Source: Cloeon dipterum
Taxonomy: Eukaryota; Arthropoda; Insecta; Ephemeroptera; Baetidae
Length of the DNA stretch: 64,000 nt
Direction of reading: 5' to 3'
NCBI RefSeq assembly: GCF_949628265.1
Contig: NC_088786.1
Coordinates: 18,869,681-18,933,680 of the forward strand
Positions within the stretch are counted from its first letter, which is position 1, and each line of letters begins with the position of its first letter. The notes beneath the pieces were generated by a model. That model had not been told where the DNA came from. It worked only from the letters and a program-made list of their open reading frames with translations, and ran no database searches. Both the position numbers and the translations under genes were made by a program. This document shows positions 48,101-59,701 of the stretch, in pieces.

Positions 48101-51100
48101 TCGCTCTAAATAAACTGGGCTGCAAAATGAGGTTCATCGAAGGAAGAGGATTCCAGATCTCCTGCGTTTTATTATAACATGATCCCCTTTTAGTTCTTGC
48201 TTGAACGAAAAATTAAACAGGCACAAATGAATACTGATCCGATGTGCATTATACAAAATATATAACGTCATGCCATTCTCTGGTATAGTTGCAAATTTGA
48301 CCATAACTGTCAATTCAAGGTAGTAGATTTGAGGTCACTACATATTATTTTCATTTTTTATAAACGTGTGCAAAAATCAAATTATTGAAAACCGTATTAT
48401 TGTGTCAAAATCGTAAAAGCCCCCCAATGATAAACTTTTGTTTGCACTTTGAAATTTGAAAACGCTTGTTGGCATTAAAATGTCGGTATTTTAGTAAATT
48501 TCTTCTGATTTAAACGGACTCATTTTGAAACAAATTCGAAAATTCAATCAATCACTATACGCACTGCCATAGTTAACCAATTTGTAAGCACAATATCAAT
48601 TTAATGTATTCAGCTGCCATGCCTGTTTAAAGAGTCAATTTGCAGAATGACCTCATCCTTTTGCCGCGCGCATTTCCCCTATTTTTCACTTTCTTGTCAC
48701 TGCGCGGAGATTCCGCGTGCGTGTCATGATGCCGACACTTATACAAAGACGAAAGACGTGTTTATTTGCGCGATGAAAATGAGACGTGTGGCGACGGTGA
48801 GAAATTGCCTCGACTTTTACAAGTTAGTTGCGCGATCTTCGCCAGAGCAAGAGAAAAATGGAGTCCATCTATCAATACGCAAAGCACAAAAGCGAAACTG
48901 GCACCATTCGAGTGCGAGAGCAATTCGTTACACCGACAACACGTTGGCAGCAAAAGATTCTCCACTCAGATACCTTTTAAGTTTTGAGTCTCTTTTCTCA
49001 CTGCTGCCCACAGTATAAAGTATGAGGTAATGTGTTTGCAAGATGGCCAATGACCAGCGAGAATATTTGGATCACGGATTTTAGTTCAAACGATAAATTG
49101 ATGTTAAATAAAATAAACTTAATTTTGAGATTTTCTATTATAAAACGAACTAAATAAATAAAGCAATATTGTTGAAAAAATTTAATCCCTTCAGTTGGCC
49201 AGGGGAGGTTGAGATGGGTTTAATGGTGTTCAGGTTTTACAACTCTGATCATTAAAATCCGAAATTTAGCTGTGTAACTATTTGCAAAGAAAGAAAAATA
49301 GAGTTTGTCCGACTTTTTGAGAGTAAATTTGGTGTCAGTTTGATCAAGCACGGCGAGAGGAATCAATAGCATATCCGATTTTTCAATATGCACCACGGGT
49401 CGATTATTGTTTTAGCGGAGGTTCGCGACGGAAAGTTGCAACTCTTCACGTGACCGGATGCGTGAGAATTCCGGTCACAGTTTTAAAGTTTCCCCAAATT
49501 TCCAACAAATTTTGCTTAACATTTTTATCGCTTATAATCTTCTGATTGAGGCAGACTTTTGGTTTGAATTTGATCGATTTTTCTTGACCTCTAGCCAATT
49601 ATTTTATTCTACAATCTTGTATCTTTTAACGATCAAACCGGATGGTTAAATTAAATTATCATATGTTTTTAAAATAATTAGAACATTTGTCATTAGAACA
49701 CAAAATCTGGAGTTTTTCACAAGCTGGCTGACTCAAATCGTTTGAAAGCGATATTTAAAAGAAAATGAGGAAATCGACTATAAAAATGAATGAAAAATCA
49801 ACCGACTAGTTTACAGCTACCAGTTTGAACATGTGGAAGTGATGAGCGCAAAAGATCAAAGTTTGGCCGCATATAGCACACATAATAATATACAACTACT
49901 TTTGCAGCCACGTCTGCCGCATAAGGAAGCGTTGAAAATTGTGCAGAGATTGTGCTTGGCAGATACTTTGAATGGAATAGTACAACGACTAGACGGCAAT
50001 TACGAGAGGCTTTTCGAGTAATTGTGCCTTGCCTGATCGATATCGTTTGCAAAATGAACAGAAAAGACAGCTGCGCGCGGATGAATTTCAGTTCAGGAAG
50101 TGTCGGCATTAAAAATTCACGGAGAGCTCGAAAAGGATAATTGGTTCACCAGTCGAGATTTAAAAGGAGAATTATGGACAGAGTGATATAAGTGCCTTTC
50201 GATATTCTGAGCACTCGGAACGAGCGGGGGCCTTGATCCGTGCGCATAAATCAAATTAGGATCGCGCGCGCTCGCGTTCAAAACTTATTAAAAATCGCAG
50301 CCTTGCTCGTTTGAACTCAATCAAAATAAATTGTCGCAATTATTTCCTCTTCCTTGAACCTGATTTGAGCATTCAGCGCGCGAGCAGTACACCACACTCT
50401 CCAAGTTTTCAAAGGCGTGATTGATGATTTGCTCATTGGAGAAATGCAACTGTACTTTTTTATTTATTAATTTGAAAGGGGCACGATTGGGCACTGCTGC
50501 CGCAATTCGATTGTGCCAATGAGCATTGGAGCGCGTGAAATCGCAAATTTTACGGTAATTCGCCTGAGATAAATTAACAGCCGCGCAACAAGCAAATTAC
50601 GTGCAATTTGCAAGAGATGAACGCTCAAAATTGCACAAGCAGCCTAATTTAGAAGCGTGAATTAAATATTGTAAATTTTGTTGTGCAATTGAACTTACGC
50701 AAAATTAATCTTAATTTCCTATTGTGGTCCCTCTAAATAGCAATTCGTGTGCTTGGGTGCAGCCCATAGAAAGATAAAATATACGTAATTCCTTTTATCT
50801 TTTTCATATATTTCATCCTTCAATTAATAATTACCCCCAGCAACTCATGTCCGGCCCCTAACACTGAATATAAATTTTAGAGGAGGAGAAACCCTGTAGC
50901 AATATAAAGATAAAAAAAACAAGTTAAAAGCTGCATTTATTGAACACAAAATCGTCACTTTATTGCAATGAAGGAATTTTGTAATGCCGTGAATAGCTGT
51001 GTTCAAAATTTACTTCCATAATGATTTCTTCTTTACCACATTTTTAATTGCCCGTTTAAAAGCGCCGACGCCACACCTATACGCGAATTAATGCGTAAAA

Positions 51101-51812
51101 TTGTAGAGGAAAGTGGAAACTTTTTTAACTTTTATTTTTCATATCCATGTATTGACTTTATGAACGACCGAAATATTCTTTTGTAACTGATCCTCGTTCA
51201 GATTATAATTCAAATACTTTAAATCATTTGACCGTAAGCACAAAGAGGATTAGCCTAGCCGGTTCTATCAACGTTTTCAATGCGACGTTGATATATCTCG
51301 AAACTTAATATTTCAGTTACAATATAAAATAAACGATGATTAGAATCTATTACTTTGTAATTTCAGTGCAAATGATAGTAGTTATATGCACTTTTGATTT
51401 TAAACGCTTTGGACAGCTAACTTTAGCTAACGATGCGTTCGACACATTCGACACATAATTATAGATATTTTACTTGGGTTGATTATGCAGAAAGGCGTCA
51501 TCGGTAAAATGCGCATATTTCACGAGATATGCCAACATGGTTTTATATCAAATAGGCGCGTTTCGCAACTGCCGCGTTCGTTTTCTCATTACGCCGGCAA
51601 CGTGTGAAGTCTGCCGTAAATCGATGATCACCCACTGTTTTATGCGTCTGCTGCTGGTGTGCCACAATTGAATAACACGCGCGCGTCTCTTCTCTCATAT
51701 GCTATTCCAATCGCACCACTGTGCAACCGTGGCGATAAATAACTCAATTCGCTCGCTTGCTGGTCAGTCGATGGGAAATTTCTATTTTAACATTAATTCT
51801 CTCCGTACATTT

Positions 51813-52071
<259 letters not shown>

Positions 52072-53927
52072 AAATTGGCTTGTGTTCATTGTATGCCAGC
52101 CAGCAAAGGTGAAAAACAGAAATGCTGTTTTTCAACTCTTCGTGACAATTTAACAAGGAGAAAGAATTGGAATTTCAATTGGCAACGAGCCGCGTGACAC
52201 TTAATTATTAACTTATATAATATCTTGAGACGGTACTGGACACCAAGGCTGCATTTCTTTTAATTGATATAAAATTGAGTAACTCTGCACATTCCAAACG
52301 TTTTAAAGGTGATGCTAAATACAAATAGGCAAATTTTGAACCCAATTTTATTTAAATATTTCAAATACTTTACCATAAAGTCCATATCATTATTGTAATT
52401 TTATATAAAAATATGTAAAAACAAACCAAGACTGAAATCAAAACAGATTTATTTTAATCATGGTTTACCTCTTTGATGCGGCTGGAAATTTTGAAATGCG
52501 GTAAACTTATTTGTGAAGAGCCCAGCCGAAAAAAACTCATATTTGGGGTGCTACCTAATTTTTCCGTGTTTCTGCACAATTTGAATCAGAAAAGGTCAGA
52601 AAAAGTTTTTCGCCAAATAAAACAGAATATAGAAAATTATATGATGATTATGTTAAAAAACTCCTTTGCAATTTTGTGAAACTGGAGGTGGAATTCAATT
52701 AAATAATTTTAGCTCGTCCTTTAAATCATTCATAATCGAAATAAATATCCGGAAGAAATTGCAAAAAGCAGCTTTTTGTGGTGCAGCAGATTTTTCCCGT
52801 AAAAAAATCAGGGTTTTAGCAAAGCCCTGTGCAGGAACCGTTTTGAGCTTTGTTACACTCCGTCTCCTTCAGGGAGGTGACGAAAAATGGCCCTGAGGCA
52901 GCCGAAACAATTGGTATTCTGCTCAAGGTGGATTCTGAATCTACTTTAAATTTAACTCTCACGCGCTCGCTCGCCGCTGGTGGCATTTGAGCAAAATCAT
53001 AAATATGACGATCAATCGAATGTGTGTCTCGATTTGCCTGTGCCGACACACACGACTGCCTTTCTGACTGCTGTGGGACCAACCGGCGAGCAATGCAAAT
53101 GTCATCGGTAATGTAAATCATTTTTTGAATGTGCGCCAAATACATGAGACCACATTCGTGCCAAGCAACTGCGACATTGAGAAAAGATCTTACTTTGCCC
53201 CTGCTGTCATTCTGTTTTGCAGTTGTTGTGAAACAAACAAATAAGTCAGTTATAGGTTGTGTTCATGCATCTTCTCCACTTGCTTGTGTCATATATTATT
53301 TTCCTGGCTAGGTGATAATAAATTATTAGCCGGCACAGCACACTCATTCGCACCCACAACAAAGGACGACGGTAATTGCGCGTGGTATTTAGAAAAAAAG
53401 AGTTGTGTTGGAATGATTTCGTTGCAAAAGCTAAAATTATGCCGTTCTCATCTCTCGCGTCTCTGCACCCATGGAGGTACAATTTGATATAATAGAACAA
53501 TGGCGCGAGTCCGTGAGCAGAGCTGATAAATAACGCAATTGAAAGGTGCATGCTTTCGACCTTTTTCTTCGATCTGCGCCCGAGCGAAACAATTTTCACC
53601 GCTCGCGCTTCAATCGCCACCTTAATCTCTTTTTAATGTCAGAAAATTATGTAAACTTTGATATGGAATATATAGATGATGTAAGTTGCGCAAAAATGAA
53701 CGCGTCATGCCTTGCTGTTGCGCATATGCGCCAAAATGTATTTTAACTCACAACCCTTCCTCACGAAAATGCTGACGTTCTCCGCCCATCTGCTCTTCTT
53801 GAGACCTCTCTCCTGCCGCTCAGGTGTGTAACCTTTTGCTCTCCAAGAATTCCGCCAAACCCTCCTTCCCTTCAGGAATGTATTCGTGGCTGACGATCAC
53901 CGTCTGTGAAGTAAATTAATAAGGATA

Positions 53928-53929
<2 letters not shown>

Positions 53930-54006
<77 letters not shown>
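53930..54006. repeat. TG dinucleotide microsatellite
   Basis: A perfect run of about 38 GT units. The complementary motif (CA on the minus strand) is the same as in the other large arrays of this window. Confidence 0.95.
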
Positions 54007-54007
<1 letters not shown>

Positions 54008-54536
54008 AATGCTGAGGGTCAAATGATTTTCTTCGCATTAAATTTTTAACACTTGTTAATAAAATGAACGACAGTGAAGTACTTCAGCAGCGCACCAACA
54101 ACTACAATAAATCTTGTTACTGAACGCACTAAGCACAGATCATGTCACATACTATCCGCTATAAGCAAGTTCAAATTGCGAAATTTTTTCATGATGCTTG
54201 AGCCTCCGCTTAAACGTTTTCCATCTAATATTGTTTTTCATTCTTTCCAAAAGAAACTAATTTATGTGATGCAGCTTTCTTAAGTGCTCAAATTAAAACC
54301 TTCTTTACTCGAGTGTTGTAAATCGGAAGAAATATTTTTTTAGAATGAGTACAATCGTAGATAATCCCCTATAGCAAAACAATAGTGCGAAATAAAGTAT
54401 AGATCGAATCAACAGTTTGCATTTGTGTCCTTTTCCTGGAAAAAATTATTCACATTTTTTTTAAAAAAATTTGTTTGAATTTCACTCTAATTTTCTGATA
54501 CGACTTTTGATATAGTGGAAGCGATTCTACATACTC

Positions 54537-54542
54537 TATATA

Positions 54543-54589
<47 letters not shown>
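54537..54589. repeat. TA dinucleotide microsatellite
   Basis: About 26 TA units with a single G interruption near 54548. It lies some 220 bp past the 3' end of the repeat-precursor gene. Confidence 0.93.
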
Positions 54590-54591
<2 letters not shown>

Positions 54592-54720
54592 AAACGCTAA
54601 AACACATTTAACTTAAGCTGCTTTGAAATTCAATAAACCTTTTGTATTTGAAAATATTTTTTAATTTGTATGAGACGAATCATTACAAATAATATCAAAT
54701 GCGTGTATTTTTAAATTGCA

Positions 54721-54726
54721 TTTATT
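54721..54726 (-). promoter_or_regulatory. Poly(A) signal of the RDKR-repeat gene
   Basis: On the minus strand this reads AATAAA, 88 nt past the TAA stop at 54815-54817. It supports the transcription direction and the end of the gene. Confidence 0.55.
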
Positions 54727-54814
54727 TTGATAACTTCTCAGTTTAGCAATAGCAGACGTTCTCGGGTTCATAATCGTGGATGGAATATATCCAAATAAGT
54801 GTTTTGTTCTGGTA

Positions 54815-56537
54815 TTAGGAACTGTTGGAATTATCTTCAGCAGATTCCACAGAGCGCTTGTCCCTGGACTCGTCGGAAACATTGGCAGTCTCCTCAGCAG
54901 ACTCGACAGACCGCTTGTCCCTGGACTCGTCGGAAACGTTAGCGGTGTCCTCAGCTGACTCGACAGATCGCTTGTCCCTGGACTCGTCGGAAGCGTTGGT
55001 GTCTTCAGCTGACTCGACAGAGCGCTTGTCCCTGGACTCGTCGGAAGCGCTGGTATCCTCAGCAGACTCTACAGAGCGTTTGTCCCTGGATTCATCAGAA
55101 ACGTTGGCGGTGCCCTCAGCAGATTCAACAGATCGCTTGTCCCTGGACTCGTCGGAAACGTTGGTGTCTTCAGCTGACTCGACAGACCGCTTGTCCCTGG
55201 ACTCGTCGGAAACATTGGCAGTCTCCTCAGCAGACTCGACAGACCGCTTGTCCCTGGACTCGTCGGAAACGTTGGTATCCTCAGCAGACTCTACTGAGCG
55301 TTTGTCCCTGGACTCATCTGAAACGTTGGTGTCTTCAGCTGACTCGACAGAACGCTTGTCCCTGGACTCGTCGGAAACGTTGGTATCCTCTGCAGACTCG
55401 ACAGACCGCTTGTCCCTGGATTCGTCGGAAACGTTGGCGGTGTCTTCAGCAGACTCTACAGAGCGTTTGTCCCTGGACTCATCTGAAACGTTTGTGTCTT
55501 CAGCTGACTCGACAGATCGCTTGTCCCTGGACTCATCTGAAACGTTGGTGTCTTCAGCTGACTCGACAGATCGCTTGTCCCTGGACTCGTCGGAAGCGTT
55601 GGTATCCTCAGCGGACTCGACAGAGCGTTTGTCCCTGGACTCGTCGGAAGCGATGGTATCCTCAGCGGACTCGACAGAGCGCTTGTCCCTGGACTCGTCG
55701 GAAGCGTTGGTATCCTCAGCAGACTCTACAGAGCGTTTGTCCCTGGACTCATCTGAAACGTTTGTGTCTTCAGCTGACTCGACAGATCGCTTGTCCCTGG
55801 ACTCGTCGGAAGCGTTGGTATCCTCAGCGGACTCGACAGAGCGCTTGTCCCTGGACTCGTCGGAAGCGTTGGTATCCTCAGCAGACTCTACAGAGCGTTT
55901 GTCCCTTGAGTCGTTGGAAACGTTGGTGTCTTCAGCAGATTCTGCAGAAATGGACCTCTTATCCCTGGATTCATTTGAGTCAGCAGTGTTCTCAGCAGAC
56001 TCTGCAGAGCGGTCGGATGCAGAATTTTCCTCCACAGACCCAGTCGAGGGTTTGCCGTTTGACTCATTTGACGCAGAATTGTTCTCTGCAGATTCAGCTG
56101 AAGGTTTTCCTTTGGACTCGTTAGACGCTGAATTTTTCTCTGCAGATTCAGCTGAAGGTTTTCCTTTGGACTCGTTAGACGCTGAATTTTTCTCTGCAGA
56201 TTCAGCTGAAGGTTTTCCTTTGGACTCGTTAGACGCAGAATTTTTCTCCACAGACTCAGCCGAAGGTTTTTCTAAGGACTCGTTTGAATTGTTCTCTGTT
56301 GACTCCTTGTTCGCTGAGTTGAGGATAGATTCATTGGAGCCTTTGGATGCTTCGTCAGACTCCTTACTGTTAAACAAATTCCCCCACGGTTTTGTTTCGA
56401 CTGCACACAGCAAAGCCACAAAGAGCAGTGCGAAAATTGCTCTGTAACAGAAAAGTTTCAAAGTTAGATAAAGTTGAACCCGCAAGTCTAAATTAGATAG
56501 GCTTCGAAAAGTAGATATTCACTCACCTGTGTCTCAT
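54815..56537 (-). CDS. Secreted tandem-repeat precursor with 21 RDKR cleavage sites
   Basis: Two exons, 56537-56527 (ATG AGA CAC AG) and 56441-54815, join over an 85-bp GT-AG intron to give 545 residues. The start MRHRAIFALLFVALLCAVET is a clear signal peptide. After a short Ser/Asn/Glu-rich stretch come about five 18-residue units of the form GKPSAESAEKNSASNESK. Twenty units of the form SVESAEDTNVSDESRDKR (18 or 19 residues) follow, and a short tail ends DNSNSS. RDKR occurs 21 times and fits the furin consensus R-x-K-R. Nearly every unit also has an N-V-S or N-A-S glycosylation sequon. There are no Cys or C-terminal Gly residues, so peptides would be neither disulphide-bonded nor amidated. 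If cut, it would release many acidic 14-18-residue peptides. It could be a peptide precursor, a gland secretion or an extracellular matrix component. I know no family for it. Confidence 0.88.
54829..56275. repeat. Coding tandem array, 54-57 bp period
   Basis: The DNA under the precursor gene repeats every 54 bp (57 bp where an extra Ala is present). Two sub-arrays share the period: about 54829-55975 encodes the RDKR type, and about 56040-56275 encodes the GKP type with almost identical adjacent copies. Lengths are multiples of three, so unit gain or loss keeps the frame. Confidence 0.9.
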
Positions 56538-56627
56538 TTTCTTCGTTGCTTCTTTCGCTCTCGCGGTGTATAGCACTCACTCAAAATGAGTCAAGAACGT
56601 TAATATCCGTTTATTTGAGAGAAGGGG

Positions 56628-56635
56628 TATTTATA
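56628..56635 (-). promoter_or_regulatory. TATA box of the RDKR-repeat gene
   Basis: On the minus strand this reads TATAAATA, about 90 nt upstream of the ATG at 56537. A start site some 30 nt downstream would fall near 56600 and give a 5' UTR of about 60 nt. A TATA promoter fits a tissue-specific secretory gene. Confidence 0.5.
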
Positions 56636-59600
56636 TCATTTATAATTTCCGCAGCCTTATATTTGAAAAGAGATAAAACCTTATCAGTTAAGAAAAAGTC
56701 AGTTGCGTAATTGTAATTGTAGTAGCATTATTACACTATCTATTTACGAAGCTTATTCACAATGCGTCATGTAATTCAAAGAGTTGTGCAGAGCATATAT
56801 ATTGGTTGAACCTGGGAAAACACGACTCCTATCATTACAAAAGAGGCATAAGCAGACGGGAAAACAACTCCGTATGTCTGATAACAATTAACTTATGGCC
56901 GTGTCATATTATCAGCACTGAAAGCTCGAGATGGTTGGAAATTTTAACCAATAAATCATTTGAATCTTTCACGTCAATGTCTTAATCCGGTTAAGTGTAT
57001 TAAAAGATTATATCAAAATTAATGGGCTGGCCAGTCATTAGACAACCGCGTGCTCGTGTTTTAATGTTTTACGTAAGTTATATGTACCATATTATTTGGA
57101 ATTTGACTGGAGTAATCTTCTAACTAAACAGTAAGTTTTGTTAATTTAACTCTTCTTGATCTATATTTAAGTGACAATATTGAAAGCTCTCTCTTAAACT
57201 TCATTAATCAATTAGATAAATTAGATTGTGTCTCCATTCACTGCTCTGGTGACTTGATTCAAAGGGTTAAATTATTTATTTTATCACATTTTTTAAATTA
57301 TAATAAATTTTTGTTTTATTGAACAATGCGCACGTCCAATTTCTTGGAAAAATTGTTTCTTCGCCGTTGCAATTAATGCAAATTCCACTTTCCTTTTGAA
57401 TTTTTCTATACTATATGCAGGAAATAAATCTGAGCTTAAATCATATTCTGCTCAAGTAAACACATCCTGTTTTGCAACAATTTTTATTTTGAAGTTTTTT
57501 TAAATCTCGTTTACCTAAATATACGTATTAGTTCTCATAATCAGGCAAATTAAAGTATCTATCAATGGTAAAAAAATACTAAGCATGTGAGAAAAGGAAA
57601 ACTATTTTTGGGAAAGCCAGGGTGAGTCCAGACTGGTGCGGTTAATAATTTTGACGTAACAAAAGTTGCTCTGTCAGTCCATAATAAACTTAATTTTGAA
57701 ACTAACAAAAATGATCTCATTACCACAATAAAATGAATGCCCTGCAGAGGGACGGAAACTGCTCCGCCAAGCAGTCTTTCAGTGCGGGTGGCCTATATCG
57801 TTCCCCTCTTTTGCGATACGAAAAGTCAATAAATTACCGAGGTCAGTGCAGTGCAATCATTAATTTACTTTCAACTAAATTCAAAATTGAAATGAGATCA
57901 GTTTTTTATCTCACGCGAAGAATTCCCAGTTTTAAATCATCGTCACGGTATTTGTTTATTTTATTTCCCTACATATTAATTTTACGCAGTCTAAAAATTG
58001 CTCAAACATCTATAATACAATCAGGCTTGATTGTTATGAATTGCCAAAGTTAATATGAGAGCTAGAGAAAACAAATATGTGCACAGTATAATAGGGAGAT
58101 CCGCCCTGCCCCTCTTGAAATGTAAATGAACCAACGCAACGGCCTTTGAACTCGCTCTCCGATGTGAATTTCTTCAAAGATCACTTTCTCATCCTGACGC
58201 AACGTTGGGTATGAATTAAATGGAAAAATGTTTGCATGGGATAGGAATGGGTGTATATGTCTCCTCCTTATTTCACACAACGCACAAGCTCTGTCTCTCT
58301 TTTGAGCATCAGGAAGTTAAGGGCGCGAGCATTATTTTATCTTGCTGCTAAAGGAGCAGAGACATTTCAATAAAATGAAACTGCGCTTTTTCATAACACG
58401 CGTAGTAAAAAGGCGGAATTTCACTTTTAGCACCTATAAACTTCTTGCGTCCTTTGACATAAGTGTCTTTCATAGATCTGAGATGCAAATGCCAAGCAAT
58501 TGAAATAAAATTGTTTTTTGATTTATTTAGGAGGAAATGCATGTCGGAAAATTTGATGCCGCACTTTAACCAAAATTCGGCTGTGTAACTGATTTTAAAA
58601 TTTTTGGCTCGCTGTGTAGATAAGTAAACAACCATTTTTCGGCTCTTCCATCAAATTAAAAAAAATATATTTTTAAACTTGTTCTGTTAATGCTATATTA
58701 TTAATCTCACAAAATACCCTGGTTGGTCTGTGTGTTATATAGAGTTAGAGTTCAGGTGTTTTTTCTTTCCTGTCCTGTCTTGTTCCAAGAAAATAAATTT
58801 CCGGGTTTCCTGTACCTGATCAGGTTTTTTCTTTCCTATCCTTTACCAGTACCGCAGTATTTCCCGCGATTTCAATTTTTTATTCCTTTTAGGTTCTCGG
58901 AACGAAATGTGATAATTTTTACTGTTAATGCGTATCTAGGATGCAATATAAAAACCTTCCAACTTTATTCCTAGTTGGAATTTAAATGTGTAACTTATTT
59001 TTTTTATTATGTAAATTATGACCTTGATTCCCGTCAATTCTAATTGGAACTCTCGGAAAAATTAGGTTTCAGTTGAAATTCTAGCGTTTCTAAAAACAGT
59101 CCGATCGCTCCTCTATATGTGATATTTCCGACGCATTTTCAAGAAATTGCAACACAAAATGACTTTTCTCTCAACGGGATATCTTGTCACGGAAAAAAGT
59201 ATTATTTGTCTTACTGGGTTTTAAGGAACAATCTAGAGTTCCGGTTTCCATTATTTCCTGTCCTGGAATACTCTCTAGTGTGTTCATTTGTCAAAAAAGT
59301 GAAATAAATACAAGGGTTCATAAAATAAGCATTGAAAATGCATCTATATTTTATGCAGGTAATTTTATTGCTTTACGTTGATATTCACGATTTTACAACC
59401 TTGCCAAATAGGCAAACCCGTTTTGAACGTATGTTTAGCAGGTTGCGGGATTTTAGTGGATATAGAGAGCTTGTTGGTCTCTTGGTTTTAGTATATTTTA
59501 ATAGAAAAATGTTTCCAAGCATGGCTGAAGTATAATTGAGCGCAAACAAGTTCGGTTAGTCTCAAAGTGCTTTCATCAGTGCGCTCAATACAATTAAAAT

Positions 59601-59701
59601 TCTTTTAGACTTTTTCATATTTAAGGCATTCATTGATATAAATCAGGATTGAAATAAATCGATAAAAATTAAGATAATGAGCTCTGGTTCAATGATATGA
59701 A
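56636..59701. other. Intergenic region without recognised genes
   Basis: Three kilobases of AT-rich DNA lie between the precursor promoter and the 3' end of the FBF1-like gene. Open frames up to 106 codons (57733-58053) lack motifs. A T/C-rich segment at 58740-58900 and a related one at 59220-59280 share FTCC-type words such as TTTCCTGTCCTG, possibly old repeat fragments. Confidence 0.4.

Noticed and set aside
54825-56447. A 540-codon open frame on the plus strand, rich in SADSTDRLSLDSSE units
   Set aside because: It is the exact antisense of the RDKR-repeat array. One stop-free unit repeated 25 times in multiples of three keeps the antisense open. It has no signal peptide or splice logic, whereas the minus strand has a signal peptide exon, TATA box and poly(A) signal.
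57733-58053. 106-codon plus-strand frame between the precursor gene and FBF1
   Set aside because: AT-rich, hydrophobic by composition only, and no signal or domain pattern.
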